Below are positions 1 to 6,116 of a stretch of 6,438 bases of DNA, one piece after another. Numbering within the stretch: the stretch's first letter is position 1; each line of letters starts with the position of its first letter. The DNA comes from Candidatus Roizmanbacteria bacterium CG22_combo_CG10-13_8_21_14_all_34_12. GTDB lineage: Bacteria; Patescibacteriota; Microgenomatia; UBA1406; GWC2-37-13. The notes under the pieces were generated by a model. That model worked only from the letters and a program-made list of their open reading frames with translations, searched no databases and had not been told where the DNA came from. The position numbers and the translations under genes are program-made. Location of the stretch: the NCBI GenBank assembly GCA_002786595.1, contig PCTC01000001.1:1-6438 (forward strand). Reading direction: 5' to 3'.

Positions 1-4
1 TGAC

Positions 5-33
5 ATACTCCTCTGGGCAAGCCCACGAGATAT
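5..33. repeat. Imperfect hairpin, REP-like
   Basis: A stem-loop with a perfect core (TGGGC at 14-18, GCCCA at 21-25, loop AA). It extends outward through CTC/GAG with C26 bulged, and then through several AT pairs with single-base bulges. There is no T-run after it on either strand, so it is not a clear terminator. The form (bulged stem, tiny loop, next to another palindromic repeat) recalls the REP or end hairpins recognised by IS200/IS605-type and RAYT transposases, but no transposase gene is in the window. That link is an inference. Confidence 0.4.
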
Positions 34-40
34 CTATATT

Positions 41-80
41 GTGTCATTCCCGTGAAGACGGGAATCCAGTCTAAAATTAC
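41..80. repeat. 40-bp palindromic repeat, copy 1
   Basis: A perfect 8-bp inverted repeat, ATTCCCGT (46-53) and ACGGGAAT (58-65), separated by the loop GAAG and flanked by GTGTC on the left and CCAGTCTA-AATTAC on the right. The same unit recurs in the same orientation at 478-541, flanks included. Motifs of the type ATTCCC-N-GGGAATCCAG are dispersed in many bacterial genomes (for example dRS3-like repeats of Neisseria). It lies 14 bp beyond the stop codon of the minus-strand regulator gene, so in that transcript it would form a 3' hairpin without a U-tract. Confidence 0.75.
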
Positions 81-94
81 TTCTATAAGATTAA

Positions 95-391
95 TTAGCT
101 ATTCACTTGGTGAAATAATTTATGTTTCTCTAATTTTTTTGCCAATCTCTTCGCTAACTTTTTAGGCAACTGATCGTCTTTTAAAAATTGTTGAAGTTCT
201 TTTTGAGAATATGTTCGATATAAAACGGGCTTTTCTATCGGCTCAATTATGATTTGATTGTCAATAATCTTTGCCCTTACCATCTTGCCTTCTTCAATCC
301 CGAGTTCTTTTCGCCAAGATATAGGAAGAGTCACCATGCCTTTTGAAAGGATTTTTAACCATTCTTCCTGGTTGTTTGTAGCTATTTGCAT
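95..391 (-). CDS. AbrB/SpoVT/MazE-type DNA-binding protein
   Basis: A 98-residue protein. Residues about 12-52 form a swapped-hairpin AbrB domain: the hallmark stretch KILSKGMVTLPISWRKELGI is followed by EEGKMV and a strand ending IIIEP. Such domains dimerise and bind operator DNA, either as transition-state regulators or as antitoxins that repress their own operon. Residues 57-98 form a tail beginning PVLYRTYSQKEL and ending in a lysine-rich helix (about 77-92). This tail could bind a toxin or DNA, and its partner is unknown. No toxin gene adjoins it on either side, so it is an orphan here. The start at 391 is supported by the usual short lead (NQEEW) before the domain and by a well-placed promoter; no convincing Shine-Dalgarno is visible. 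The domain call is strong; regulator versus antitoxin is open. Confidence 0.88.
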   Translation of the reverse strand: MQIATNNQEEWLKILSKGMVTLPISWRKELGIEEGKMVRAKIIDNQIIIEPIEKPVLYRTYSQKELQQFLKDDQLPKKLAKRLAKKLEKHKLFHQVNS

Positions 392-420
392 AAGATAAGT
401 TTAACTTTCTAACTTTTCAT

Positions 421-449
421 ATTGTAAACTTCCAAACAAGACATGTCAA
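421..449 (-). promoter_or_regulatory. Sigma70-type promoter of the AbrB-type gene
   Basis: Read on the minus strand: a perfect -35 box TTGACA (444-449), a 17-bp spacer, and the -10 box TACAAT (421-426), one base from TATAAT. Transcription would begin near 413-415, giving a leader of about 23 nt before the ATG at 391. It is the best-formed promoter in the window. Confidence 0.75.
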
Positions 450-457
450 TGGGTAAT

Positions 458-471
458 ATATCTTTAGATAT
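458..471. promoter_or_regulatory. 14-bp perfect palindrome, possible operator
   Basis: ATATCT-TT-AGATAT is an exact inverted repeat (6-2-6). Read on the minus strand it lies 8 bp upstream of the -35 box of the AbrB-type gene. AbrB-like proteins often bind AT-rich inverted repeats near their own promoters, so it is a candidate autoregulatory site. In AT-rich DNA a short palindrome of this kind can also arise by chance. Confidence 0.35.
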
Positions 472-477
472 GATGTA

Positions 478-541
478 GTGTCATCCCCGTGTTTACCCTG
501 AGTTCCGTCGAAGGGAAGACGGGGATCCAGTCTACAATTAC
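478..541. repeat. Palindromic repeat, copy 2, with nested 24-bp insert
   Basis: The same repeat unit as at 41-80, in direct orientation, with matching flanks (GTGTC at the left, CCAGTCTACAATTAC at the right). The stem is again a perfect 8 bp, ATCCCCGT (483-490) with ACGGGGAT (519-526). Both arms carry a change relative to copy 1 (T to C on the left, A to G on the right), so pairing is kept. The 4-nt loop of copy 1 is expanded by 24 bp (about 492-515) that end in CCCTGAG...GTCGAAGGG, itself a partly self-complementary motif resembling another widely dispersed bacterial repeat. It lies 24 bp upstream of the permease start. Confidence 0.75.
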
Positions 542-565
542 CTTTTTTGTTATACTTAGCAACCT

Positions 566-1321
566 ATGAGTCCTTCACTACTGCAAATATTGATTTTGTT
601 TTTTGCCGGCGTTTTTGCCAGCTTATTTGGCTCATTAGTTGGTGGTGCCGCTTTTATTACTATCCCCATTATGGCTTCGCTTGGCATCCCGCTTCCCGTA
701 ACTATTGCTGCCAACACATTCAGTAATCTTGGTATCAATCTTGGAGGATTTAATCAATTCAAAAAAAAGAAATTAATTAACTACAAAATCGGTTTTTTCT
801 TAGCTTTTTTTGCTTTCTTTGGATCAATTTTCGGTTCATCTTTAGTTCTCAAAACTCCGGCAGTTTATATTAAGGTTATTCTTATTGTAGCTCTCTTCAC
901 CTCCCTATTCTCTCTATTTATTAAGCCTAAAAAGGGAGTTTTGTTAGATATCTCTAAAAAAATAACTAAACCTGCCTATATTCTTGGAGCAATTTTAGCT
1001 ACGATTTTGGGTGCTTATTCGGGATTTTTGGGAGCCGGTGTTGCGACTTTTTATACTTATGGATTGATCTTTATTTTTAACCAAAGTTTTCTGGAAAGCA
1101 CTGGAACTAGAAAAATACCGGGATTAGTCCAGTCGCTTGGAGCAACAGTTATTTTTCTTTTTAACAAACAGGTTAATTTTGCAATTTGCCTGCCTTTATT
1201 TTTTGGCATGTATCTTGGTTCCGAAATCGGAACCCACTATGGTATAAAGTTCGGCAACAAATTCATCAAAATTCTGTCAATAATAATCACGATTATTCTT
1301 CTGATAAAGTTTCTGAGATAA
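566..1321 (+). CDS. TauE/SafE-family membrane permease
   Basis: A 251-residue, very hydrophobic protein, close to the usual 250-270 residues of TauE/SafE (DUF81) transporters, which move sulfite, sulfoacetate or other small organosulfur or carboxylate anions across the inner membrane. The family's two-fold repeat is visible. The first half has a glycine-rich element, GSLVGGAAFITIP (about 22-34), then a helix with TIAANTFSN (46-54). The second half repeats this as GAYSGFLGAGVATF (149-162), followed by STGTRKIPGLVQS (178-190). I count about eight membrane segments, near 5-25, 30-60, 74-94, 100-119, 136-158, 187-200, 203-223 and 232-250. Basic loops (KKKK at 66-69, KPKK at 120-123) suit the positive-inside rule. 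No Shine-Dalgarno precedes the ATG. A TATACT hexamer at 551-556 lies 9 nt before it, which would fit a leaderless transcript, but no -35 box supports it. Family call secure; substrate unknown. Confidence 0.9.
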   Translation: MSPSLLQILILFFAGVFASLFGSLVGGAAFITIPIMASLGIPLPVTIAANTFSNLGINLGGFNQFKKKKLINYKIGFFLAFFAFFGSIFGSSLVLKTPAVYIKVILIVALFTSLFSLFIKPKKGVLLDISKKITKPAYILGAILATILGAYSGFLGAGVATFYTYGLIFIFNQSFLESTGTRKIPGLVQSLGATVIFLFNKQVNFAICLPLFFGMYLGSEIGTHYGIKFGNKFIKILSIIITIILLIKFLR

Positions 1322-1341
1322 TTTTAAAGAGTAATTTATTA

Positions 1342-3018
1342 TCAATTATCGTAACTAAGTTTTTCTAACTCTATTGGCACTATAATTCCAAAAATTTTAA
1401 GTACTTTTTGAATATTTAATAAATTTTTTTTTGCGGTCTCTGTATCTATAATAGGTGTAAAATTCAAAACCTCTGAGTTCTCTTCTATAATTTCTTCTGA
1501 TCCATCTTTTGGTAATGGAAGACCTAAATACCATGATAAAGAAGCAGCAATTGTCATAAGTTTTGCGTAGCTAATGATAGCAGTATGTTGATCAGAAACA
1601 TATTTCAAGGTGGTATCCATAAAACGTGCAGTAATATCAGGTTTATAAGTAATGGTTTTTCCATCATTTGTCACAGCTAAATCAGAATATGAAAGTAAAG
1701 TAGAAACAAAAGAAAAAAGATGATAAGGTCCAGACAGAAAATCATTAGCAATTCCTAAGGTTTTACCTTTTTCATCAGGATTGGATTGTGTTTCTTCAAA
1801 GTATCTAAGCCACACATATAGTTTAGCATCATGACTTGATTGCAGAGAAACTGCTCCCCTTGCTACTACTTCAGCCGGATATGTGTGAATAAAATCTGCT
1901 TCGTACCCTTTTAATTGATTGAGCCACTCTACTTCGTCTTCACTAAATGTTTTTATACAATCATGACATAAACCAATTAATCCAAGATATTCTTCATTCA
2001 AAAGTGGTCCCCCACCACATTCCTGAGATAGTCTATTAATTTCCCGTGCCAAATGAGACATTAATTTGGATACTTTATCACTATGATAATAGATTAAATG
2101 TCCACTCCTTAACTGATTTTCTTTTAAGCGATTAACAATGTCATTATCAGTCACCCATTTTTTTAATAACGGTAATTTTGTAGTTTGTAAAAAATAGTCC
2201 TTTTCCGTAGGTATGGGTACGCCTAGTTGTTTGCTAATTTCTTTTACAACTGTCCATCTTTCTAAAATCTCATTTTGTGAAAAACCAAATTCCTTATCTG
2301 AAAAATCTATTCCAGCATTCATACGCAATGCATATTGAATTGTAGTGTTTATGGCAACAACATGAGCCCTGTCAATCCAATCTTTAGCTTTGTATGATGT
2401 CAATTCATCTGATCTTTTTGCATAAGGTTCAATAGCAAATAAATTAACTGCTGGATGAAGATAGGAATTCCAATTATTTTTAGCATCTTGACCTAAATTA
2501 GCATTAGCTAAAGATACTAGTACGTTTGGTAATTCCGCTTCTTCAAAAAATTTTGGATGAGGACCATGAAGGATTAATTCCGCATATTTAGGGTGATTTA
2601 ATTTATAAAGCAATAAAGCCAACTTTAGAACATTACTCGTTTTTATCGTTCTTTCGGGAGCATAAACAGGAAATCTATATAGCTTTAATAAATGAGGGTC
2701 AAGATCATTAAGCCCGTACTGCTCTACTATTTGTTCATCTATCACTTGACCCGCTTTGAACAATAAACCTGTTAAAAAGGTTACTCTTGGTGAAACTAAT
2801 GTATCAATACCAACTAAAGCAACCACATTATTTAATTTATCAGCAGCATTTGTTGCAATTGTGGCAATACGAATTGCTGGCTCCTTTCTATGATTATTTT
2901 CTAATCTTTGCCATATTCCTAACTGACTGAATTCCTTAAAAACAATCTCTCCTTCTTTTTCAAGTGCTGAAAATTTATGTGTTTCGGGAATAGTATGAAA
3001 ATTTTCGATTCTGTTCAT
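1342..3018 (-). CDS. HD-domain hydrolase, YqeK-like, with long N-terminal extension
   Basis: A 558-residue protein, second gene of the operon. Residues about 305-450 match the HD metal-dependent phosphohydrolase pattern: H312 (YYHSDKV), H352-D353 in GLCHDCIK, H378 (IHTYPAEVVA), H433 (GPYHLF) and D446 (SYSDLAV). This order and local context (compare GLLHDIAK and LLHGPVGA) resemble YqeK, a two-metal HD enzyme that splits Ap4A and whose gene often adjoins nadD. The upstream partner here has a NadD-like domain, so a hydrolase acting on a related dinucleotide or adenylylated product is plausible, but the substrate is not shown. YqeK is only about 190 residues; the extra N-terminal 300 may include a degenerate second HD domain (see findings). 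The C-terminal 60 residues are unassigned. No signal peptide or membrane segment is seen, so it is probably cytoplasmic. The start has a good AGGAG six bases upstream. The gene ends in three consecutive in-frame stops (TGA TAA TAA). Confidence 0.82.
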   Translation of the reverse strand: MNRIENFHTIPETHKFSALEKEGEIVFKEFSQLGIWQRLENNHRKEPAIRIATIATNAADKLNNVVALVGIDTLVSPRVTFLTGLLFKAGQVIDEQIVEQYGLNDLDPHLLKLYRFPVYAPERTIKTSNVLKLALLLYKLNHPKYAELILHGPHPKFFEEAELPNVLVSLANANLGQDAKNNWNSYLHPAVNLFAIEPYAKRSDELTSYKAKDWIDRAHVVAINTTIQYALRMNAGIDFSDKEFGFSQNEILERWTVVKEISKQLGVPIPTEKDYFLQTTKLPLLKKWVTDNDIVNRLKENQLRSGHLIYYHSDKVSKLMSHLAREINRLSQECGGGPLLNEEYLGLIGLCHDCIKTFSEDEVEWLNQLKGYEADFIHTYPAEVVARGAVSLQSSHDAKLYVWLRYFEETQSNPDEKGKTLGIANDFLSGPYHLFSFVSTLLSYSDLAVTNDGKTITYKPDITARFMDTTLKYVSDQHTAIISYAKLMTIAASLSWYLGLPLPKDGSEEIIEENSEVLNFTPIIDTETAKKNLLNIQKVLKIFGIIVPIELEKLSYDN

Positions 3019-3024
3019 AATAAA

Positions 3025-3029
3025 CTCCT
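3025..3029 (-). promoter_or_regulatory. Ribosome binding site overlapping the upstream stop codon
   Basis: On the minus strand the sequence TAGGAG contains both the TAG stop of the 944-residue fusion gene (3028-3030) and the AGGAG Shine-Dalgarno of the HD gene, 6 nt before its ATG. Termination of one gene thus places ribosomes on the start of the next, which implies translational coupling and matched amounts of the two proteins. Confidence 0.8.
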
Positions 3030-5862
3030 ATTGAAATAGGCCATAATGCTTTATAAAAGCTGCTGACAAGCTATTTATTTCTTCCGTATGAATGCCGTTT
3101 TTTAAATCCATTCTGATTTGAGTAGATGATTGATTATTATTAATGTCTACTTGTAGATATTCATTAAATCTCATTCTATTAAGTAAACTATCAATCAATG
3201 ATCTATTTTCTCCACGAACTTCAACTATATGAGGTATGGATCTATATTGATCATTGTTAGGATAATTCTTTAGACTATCACCCCCTATTAATCTCCATAT
3301 TTTTGAGTTTCCAGATACTTCCATCCTAATTTGTTCTAACAACTGGGTATTTTGCACATCAAACCAAATTGGGATAGCCGGATTTACAAGATGAACCTGC
3401 ATTTCATTTATCGTTTGTAACAGTGCTATCCTTCTTCGTAAAGCCAAAGATGGAACTTCTCCACTTACTATTTCCCCAGCCTTAGAACGGCTAAAATCGT
3501 CTAATGCAATAAATGTTTCTGTATTACTTTCAACATAACGTTCTTTGATAGTTTCTATACCCGCTCTTATTGCCTTTATATGATGCTGTCCAAATGGAGC
3601 TCCAGTAGTACCAAAAACAATAGTATCAGTAATTTCTGGTCCATTATATCCTTTAATTTTTTTAGCGATTATGTCTAATATGTCTCTTTGAGCTTGATAT
3701 AAAGATTTCATTGACTCTGCATTATTTGTTTCTGATGTAGATATTTGATAAAGCGTAAAATCGTCACCAAAATTAACAAGAGTTAGTACCTTTTTTGCTA
3801 ATGTTGGAGAAACATATAATCCTTCTTGGATGAGTTTTGATAATTTTCGCCACGCTTGGCTTCGTTCAAATATATGTGGGTGTTTTAATTCCTCAAACAA
3901 AGTATCCGTCTTTACTTTCGATTGATCTACAATATCAATCTCTGGTTCTCTTCTTTCATTCAAAATGGCCAGTGTTCTATTGGATAAATTTTCAATGTCA
4001 ATCCTATCAACAATTTTTTTACACACTTCAGATAATTGCCTATAATAAATATTAGAAAATAGTTCTCCTCCCAGATTTCCTTCAACAACAACGTCTATCT
4101 TTTCATTTATTATATTTGCTTCTGACCGATGTAATGAAGCCCCAATTAATTTTAATAATTTTTGCTTTGCTGTCTTTTCAATATCTAAATTTCCTTCCAT
4201 TATCGCTTTTTCTATTTCCATGGTTATTTCCTGAGACCTAGTACTTAATGCTAAATCAGATGTATTTATTAAGGAAGCGTTCTCTTTTGCGGTTTGCAAC
4301 CATTCTTGTTCTAAACCCCCATGAAATGCTATGTGCTGACTATCAGCAGGATTTGACCTCCCTTTAAATGGATCTGTAAACAGCATTTCCGGTTTAAATG
4401 ATGTTATTGATATATACCTATGTTCCCGTGCAAGAACGTCAATTATCTCAGCATTTGGTGGAACATCTCCGTTTTCTAACTGCCAAGTATTTAATAAATT
4501 TAAGTCACCTGTAACTTGAGATCCAAAAAAAGCACCCAGATCTCCAACTTTTGTGCTCGGCAGAAAAGTCGAAGCCCAAGTTGGATTATGTAATATTAGA
4601 TTTTGCAGTGCGTTATACATCCAAGCCGCTGGTGCACGCCATGGTTTTTTAAGTCTTTCCCGAACTTCATAATTTCTCATTCCAGTTCTTAAAGAAAGTG
4701 TTTCGGCAACATTTGCATCAAATTCCTCAATTAAAGAAGGAATTGCTACTACAGACTTTCCATGAGCTCCAAATATTTTAACTCCATTAGGGTCCATACC
4801 CATTTCTTCTGCTTGTCTTCTGGCTCTTCCATAATTGATGGCTGCGCCAAAACCAGCAATTCTTTGATTATTATGGTTATAAGAAACTGATCCTTGTAAA
4901 GCGGCCATTGTTAACTGTTCAACAGGATCAGATGCAACAAGTAACGTTCCTCCCCAATTTGCCTTCGAGGCATTTTCAAGTAATTCTCTTAAAATTTTTA
5001 CATTGGAGGCATATTGAACCGCCCGAACATCAATATTTATCGAGGTAGAAGTCGCTGGCGGAATTGGACCTGAAGCAAGGAATAAAATAACATCTGCAGC
5101 AAAAATCTCTTCTATGTTTTCTTGCGTGACACTTAATAGATCTGGATGAGCATCCCTTTGCAATCCAATGTCTTCAAGTTCTATCTCTAATGCTTCAACT
5201 GTATTTCTACTCTTTGACGCTAATATTAATTTATTTATGTGCGAGGTTGCCTTATTTTGAGAATAAAGAGCCTGAGCAACATAACTACCTATGTCCCCCA
5301 AACCAAAAATAGCAACGGTTACTGGATTGGATCGATTTATATGCAATACTTTTTCGAGACTATTTTGTTGCTCTTTGGAATCAAGCACGTTTGTAATAAG
5401 TAAAGTAGAATTATTTGAAAGCGCTTTTATCCATGGGTCCATTACTTCTTCATTAATTGGGCCTTGATATTTATTGCTTCTCGGGAAAATTATTCCTGAA
5501 AGAGTTTCATATTTAGTAAAATGTTGACGTTGGCTTGGAAAAAGTCCACCAAGAGCTGCTTCTCCATTTAATGTTTCCCAAACTGCTCTGGTTGTCAGAG
5601 GATTACCAGTTCCCGGATTTGATTCTAATACAACAATACCTCCAAAATTGTCTAACTCTGCTGGCTTTGGGGAGTCTTCTAATTGAGTCAAGTCAAAATT
5701 TGGTTTATTTTGTTTTGATAGCATTGACGTAAAAAATGCTTTGCTTGATTTGGGGATAACCACCAACAAATTATCCAAATTTGAGACAAACCAAAGCTTT
5801 CCCTCCTCTCCATATTTCTTTTCAAGAATTTTTGGTAAATTTACTTTTTCTAAAGCGGACAT
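3028..5862 (-). CDS. Lactate/malate dehydrogenase-like and NadD-like fusion protein
   Basis: A 944-residue protein, first gene of the operon. Residues 1-175 are not recognised. Residues about 180-495 look like a full-length lactate/malate dehydrogenase: Rossmann loop IFGLGDIG (185-192), VASDPVEQLT (309-318, cf. SNPVD), GFGAAINYGRARR (337-349, cf. the LDSARFR region) and GAHGKS (365-370) with the expected catalytic H367. Two expected active-site residues differ (N343 for Asp, D312 for Asn). Residues about 500-740 are mostly helical and unassigned. Residues about 745-930 are NadD-like nucleotidylyltransferase: FGTTGAPFGQHH (750-761) at the HxGH position, LIGGDSL (858-864) and SSTQIR (912-917, the ISSTxIR motif). 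By homology the C-terminal part would join an adenylyl group to a mononucleotide such as nicotinate mononucleotide; the dehydrogenase part would bind NAD(P). The natural substrates are unknown. No signal peptide; probably cytoplasmic. The ATG at 5862 follows a hairpin leader. The next Met is residue 47, so this start is favoured. Confidence 0.8.
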   Translation of the reverse strand: MSALEKVNLPKILEKKYGEEGKLWFVSNLDNLLVVIPKSSKAFFTSMLSKQNKPNFDLTQLEDSPKPAELDNFGGIVVLESNPGTGNPLTTRAVWETLNGEAALGGLFPSQRQHFTKYETLSGIIFPRSNKYQGPINEEVMDPWIKALSNNSTLLITNVLDSKEQQNSLEKVLHINRSNPVTVAIFGLGDIGSYVAQALYSQNKATSHINKLILASKSRNTVEALEIELEDIGLQRDAHPDLLSVTQENIEEIFAADVILFLASGPIPPATSTSINIDVRAVQYASNVKILRELLENASKANWGGTLLVASDPVEQLTMAALQGSVSYNHNNQRIAGFGAAINYGRARRQAEEMGMDPNGVKIFGAHGKSVVAIPSLIEEFDANVAETLSLRTGMRNYEVRERLKKPWRAPAAWMYNALQNLILHNPTWASTFLPSTKVGDLGAFFGSQVTGDLNLLNTWQLENGDVPPNAEIIDVLAREHRYISITSFKPEMLFTDPFKGRSNPADSQHIAFHGGLEQEWLQTAKENASLINTSDLALSTRSQEITMEIEKAIMEGNLDIEKTAKQKLLKLIGASLHRSEANIINEKIDVVVEGNLGGELFSNIYYRQLSEVCKKIVDRIDIENLSNRTLAILNERREPEIDIVDQSKVKTDTLFEELKHPHIFERSQAWRKLSKLIQEGLYVSPTLAKKVLTLVNFGDDFTLYQISTSETNNAESMKSLYQAQRDILDIIAKKIKGYNGPEITDTIVFGTTGAPFGQHHIKAIRAGIETIKERYVESNTETFIALDDFSRSKAGEIVSGEVPSLALRRRIALLQTINEMQVHLVNPAIPIWFDVQNTQLLEQIRMEVSGNSKIWRLIGGDSLKNYPNNDQYRSIPHIVEVRGENRSLIDSLLNRMRFNEYLQVDINNNQSSTQIRMDLKNGIHTEEINSLSAAFIKHYGLFQ

Positions 5863-5867
5863 ATTTT

Positions 5868-5897
5868 AAAAAACCTTCCGATTTTATTCAGAAGGTT
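5868..5897 (-). terminator. Terminator-like hairpin in the operon leader (possible attenuator)
   Basis: Read on the minus strand: AACCTTCTGA (5888-5897), loop ATAAAA, TCGGAAGGTT (5872-5881), then TTTT. This gives a 10-bp stem with one G-U wobble, a 6-nt loop and a run of six T, the form of an intrinsic terminator. It ends only 5 nt before the ATG of the fusion gene. The 3' arm holds GGAAGG, the only Shine-Dalgarno-like sequence near this start (11 nt away), so the hairpin could also hide the ribosome site. It may be an attenuator or translational switch, or the terminator of transcripts arriving from the hicA side. Confidence 0.65.
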
Positions 5898-5920
5898 ACA
5901 ATAATATATTTTCGAATTAC

Positions 5921-5926
5921 ATTATA
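5921..5926 (-). promoter_or_regulatory. Candidate -10 box of the fusion-HD operon
   Basis: A perfect TATAAT on the minus strand in very AT-rich DNA. No hexamer close to TTGACA lies 16-18 bp upstream, so this is weak evidence. If used, transcription would start near 5914 and give a leader of about 50 nt, most of it the terminator-like hairpin. The remaining bases up to 6116 show no other gene or clear structure. Confidence 0.35.
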
Positions 5927-6116
5927 CTATATTTTTTGTAAATATCCTATAATACTAAATTATTGGTTTAAAAATATATTTTTATCCAATCCCCGCAGTT
6001 TTCTTCTTTCCTTTCATCTAATATTCATCAATAAAGTGTCTAATTAAAGTATAGGCATATCACTAAATTAATGGCTTCCTGATAATCCGATGGGAGAGTT
6101 TTTGGAGTTTAGGATA

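Noticed and set aside
41..541. Two similar palindromic repeats as a CRISPR remnant
   Set aside because: Only two copies, about 400 bp apart with a gene between them, with different loops; no spacer-length periodicity and no cas gene.
531..556. TACAAT (533-538) or TATACT (551-556) as a firm promoter for the permease
   Set aside because: Neither has a recognisable -35 box at the right distance; only a leaderless reading of TATACT remains possible.
1322..1341. Shared terminator between the converging permease and HD genes
   Set aside because: The 20-bp gap is AT-only in character and has no GC-containing stem; the nearby T-run lies inside the HD coding sequence.
1342..1344. Recoded TGA (glycine code used by some Patescibacteria)
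   Set aside because: The TGA ends a gene and is followed at once by in-frame TAA TAA; no gene here needs TGA read as an amino acid.
3837..4055. Plus-strand open frames at 1186-1368, 3837-4055, 5535-5732 and 5781-6047, and a minus-strand frame at 556-738, as small genes
   Set aside because: Each lies wholly or mostly over a well-supported gene on another frame, and none has a recognisable domain or ribosome site.
4370..5330. Dehydrogenase module as a family 4 glycosidase (also LDH-like fold)
   Set aside because: The GAHGKS and SDPVEQLT motifs with their spacing fit LDH/MDH; the cysteine-containing CNxP-type metal site of family 4 is not seen.
5598..5640. NPGTGNPLTTR (residues 82-92 of the fusion protein) as a Walker A nucleotide-binding loop
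   Set aside because: It lacks the GK(S/T) ending of a P-loop and no Walker B context follows it.
6066..6116. In-frame extension of hicA beyond its TAA (17 sense codons before the next stop)
   Set aside because: HicA is already full length at the TAA; the extra peptide matches nothing I recognise and is short enough to occur by chance.
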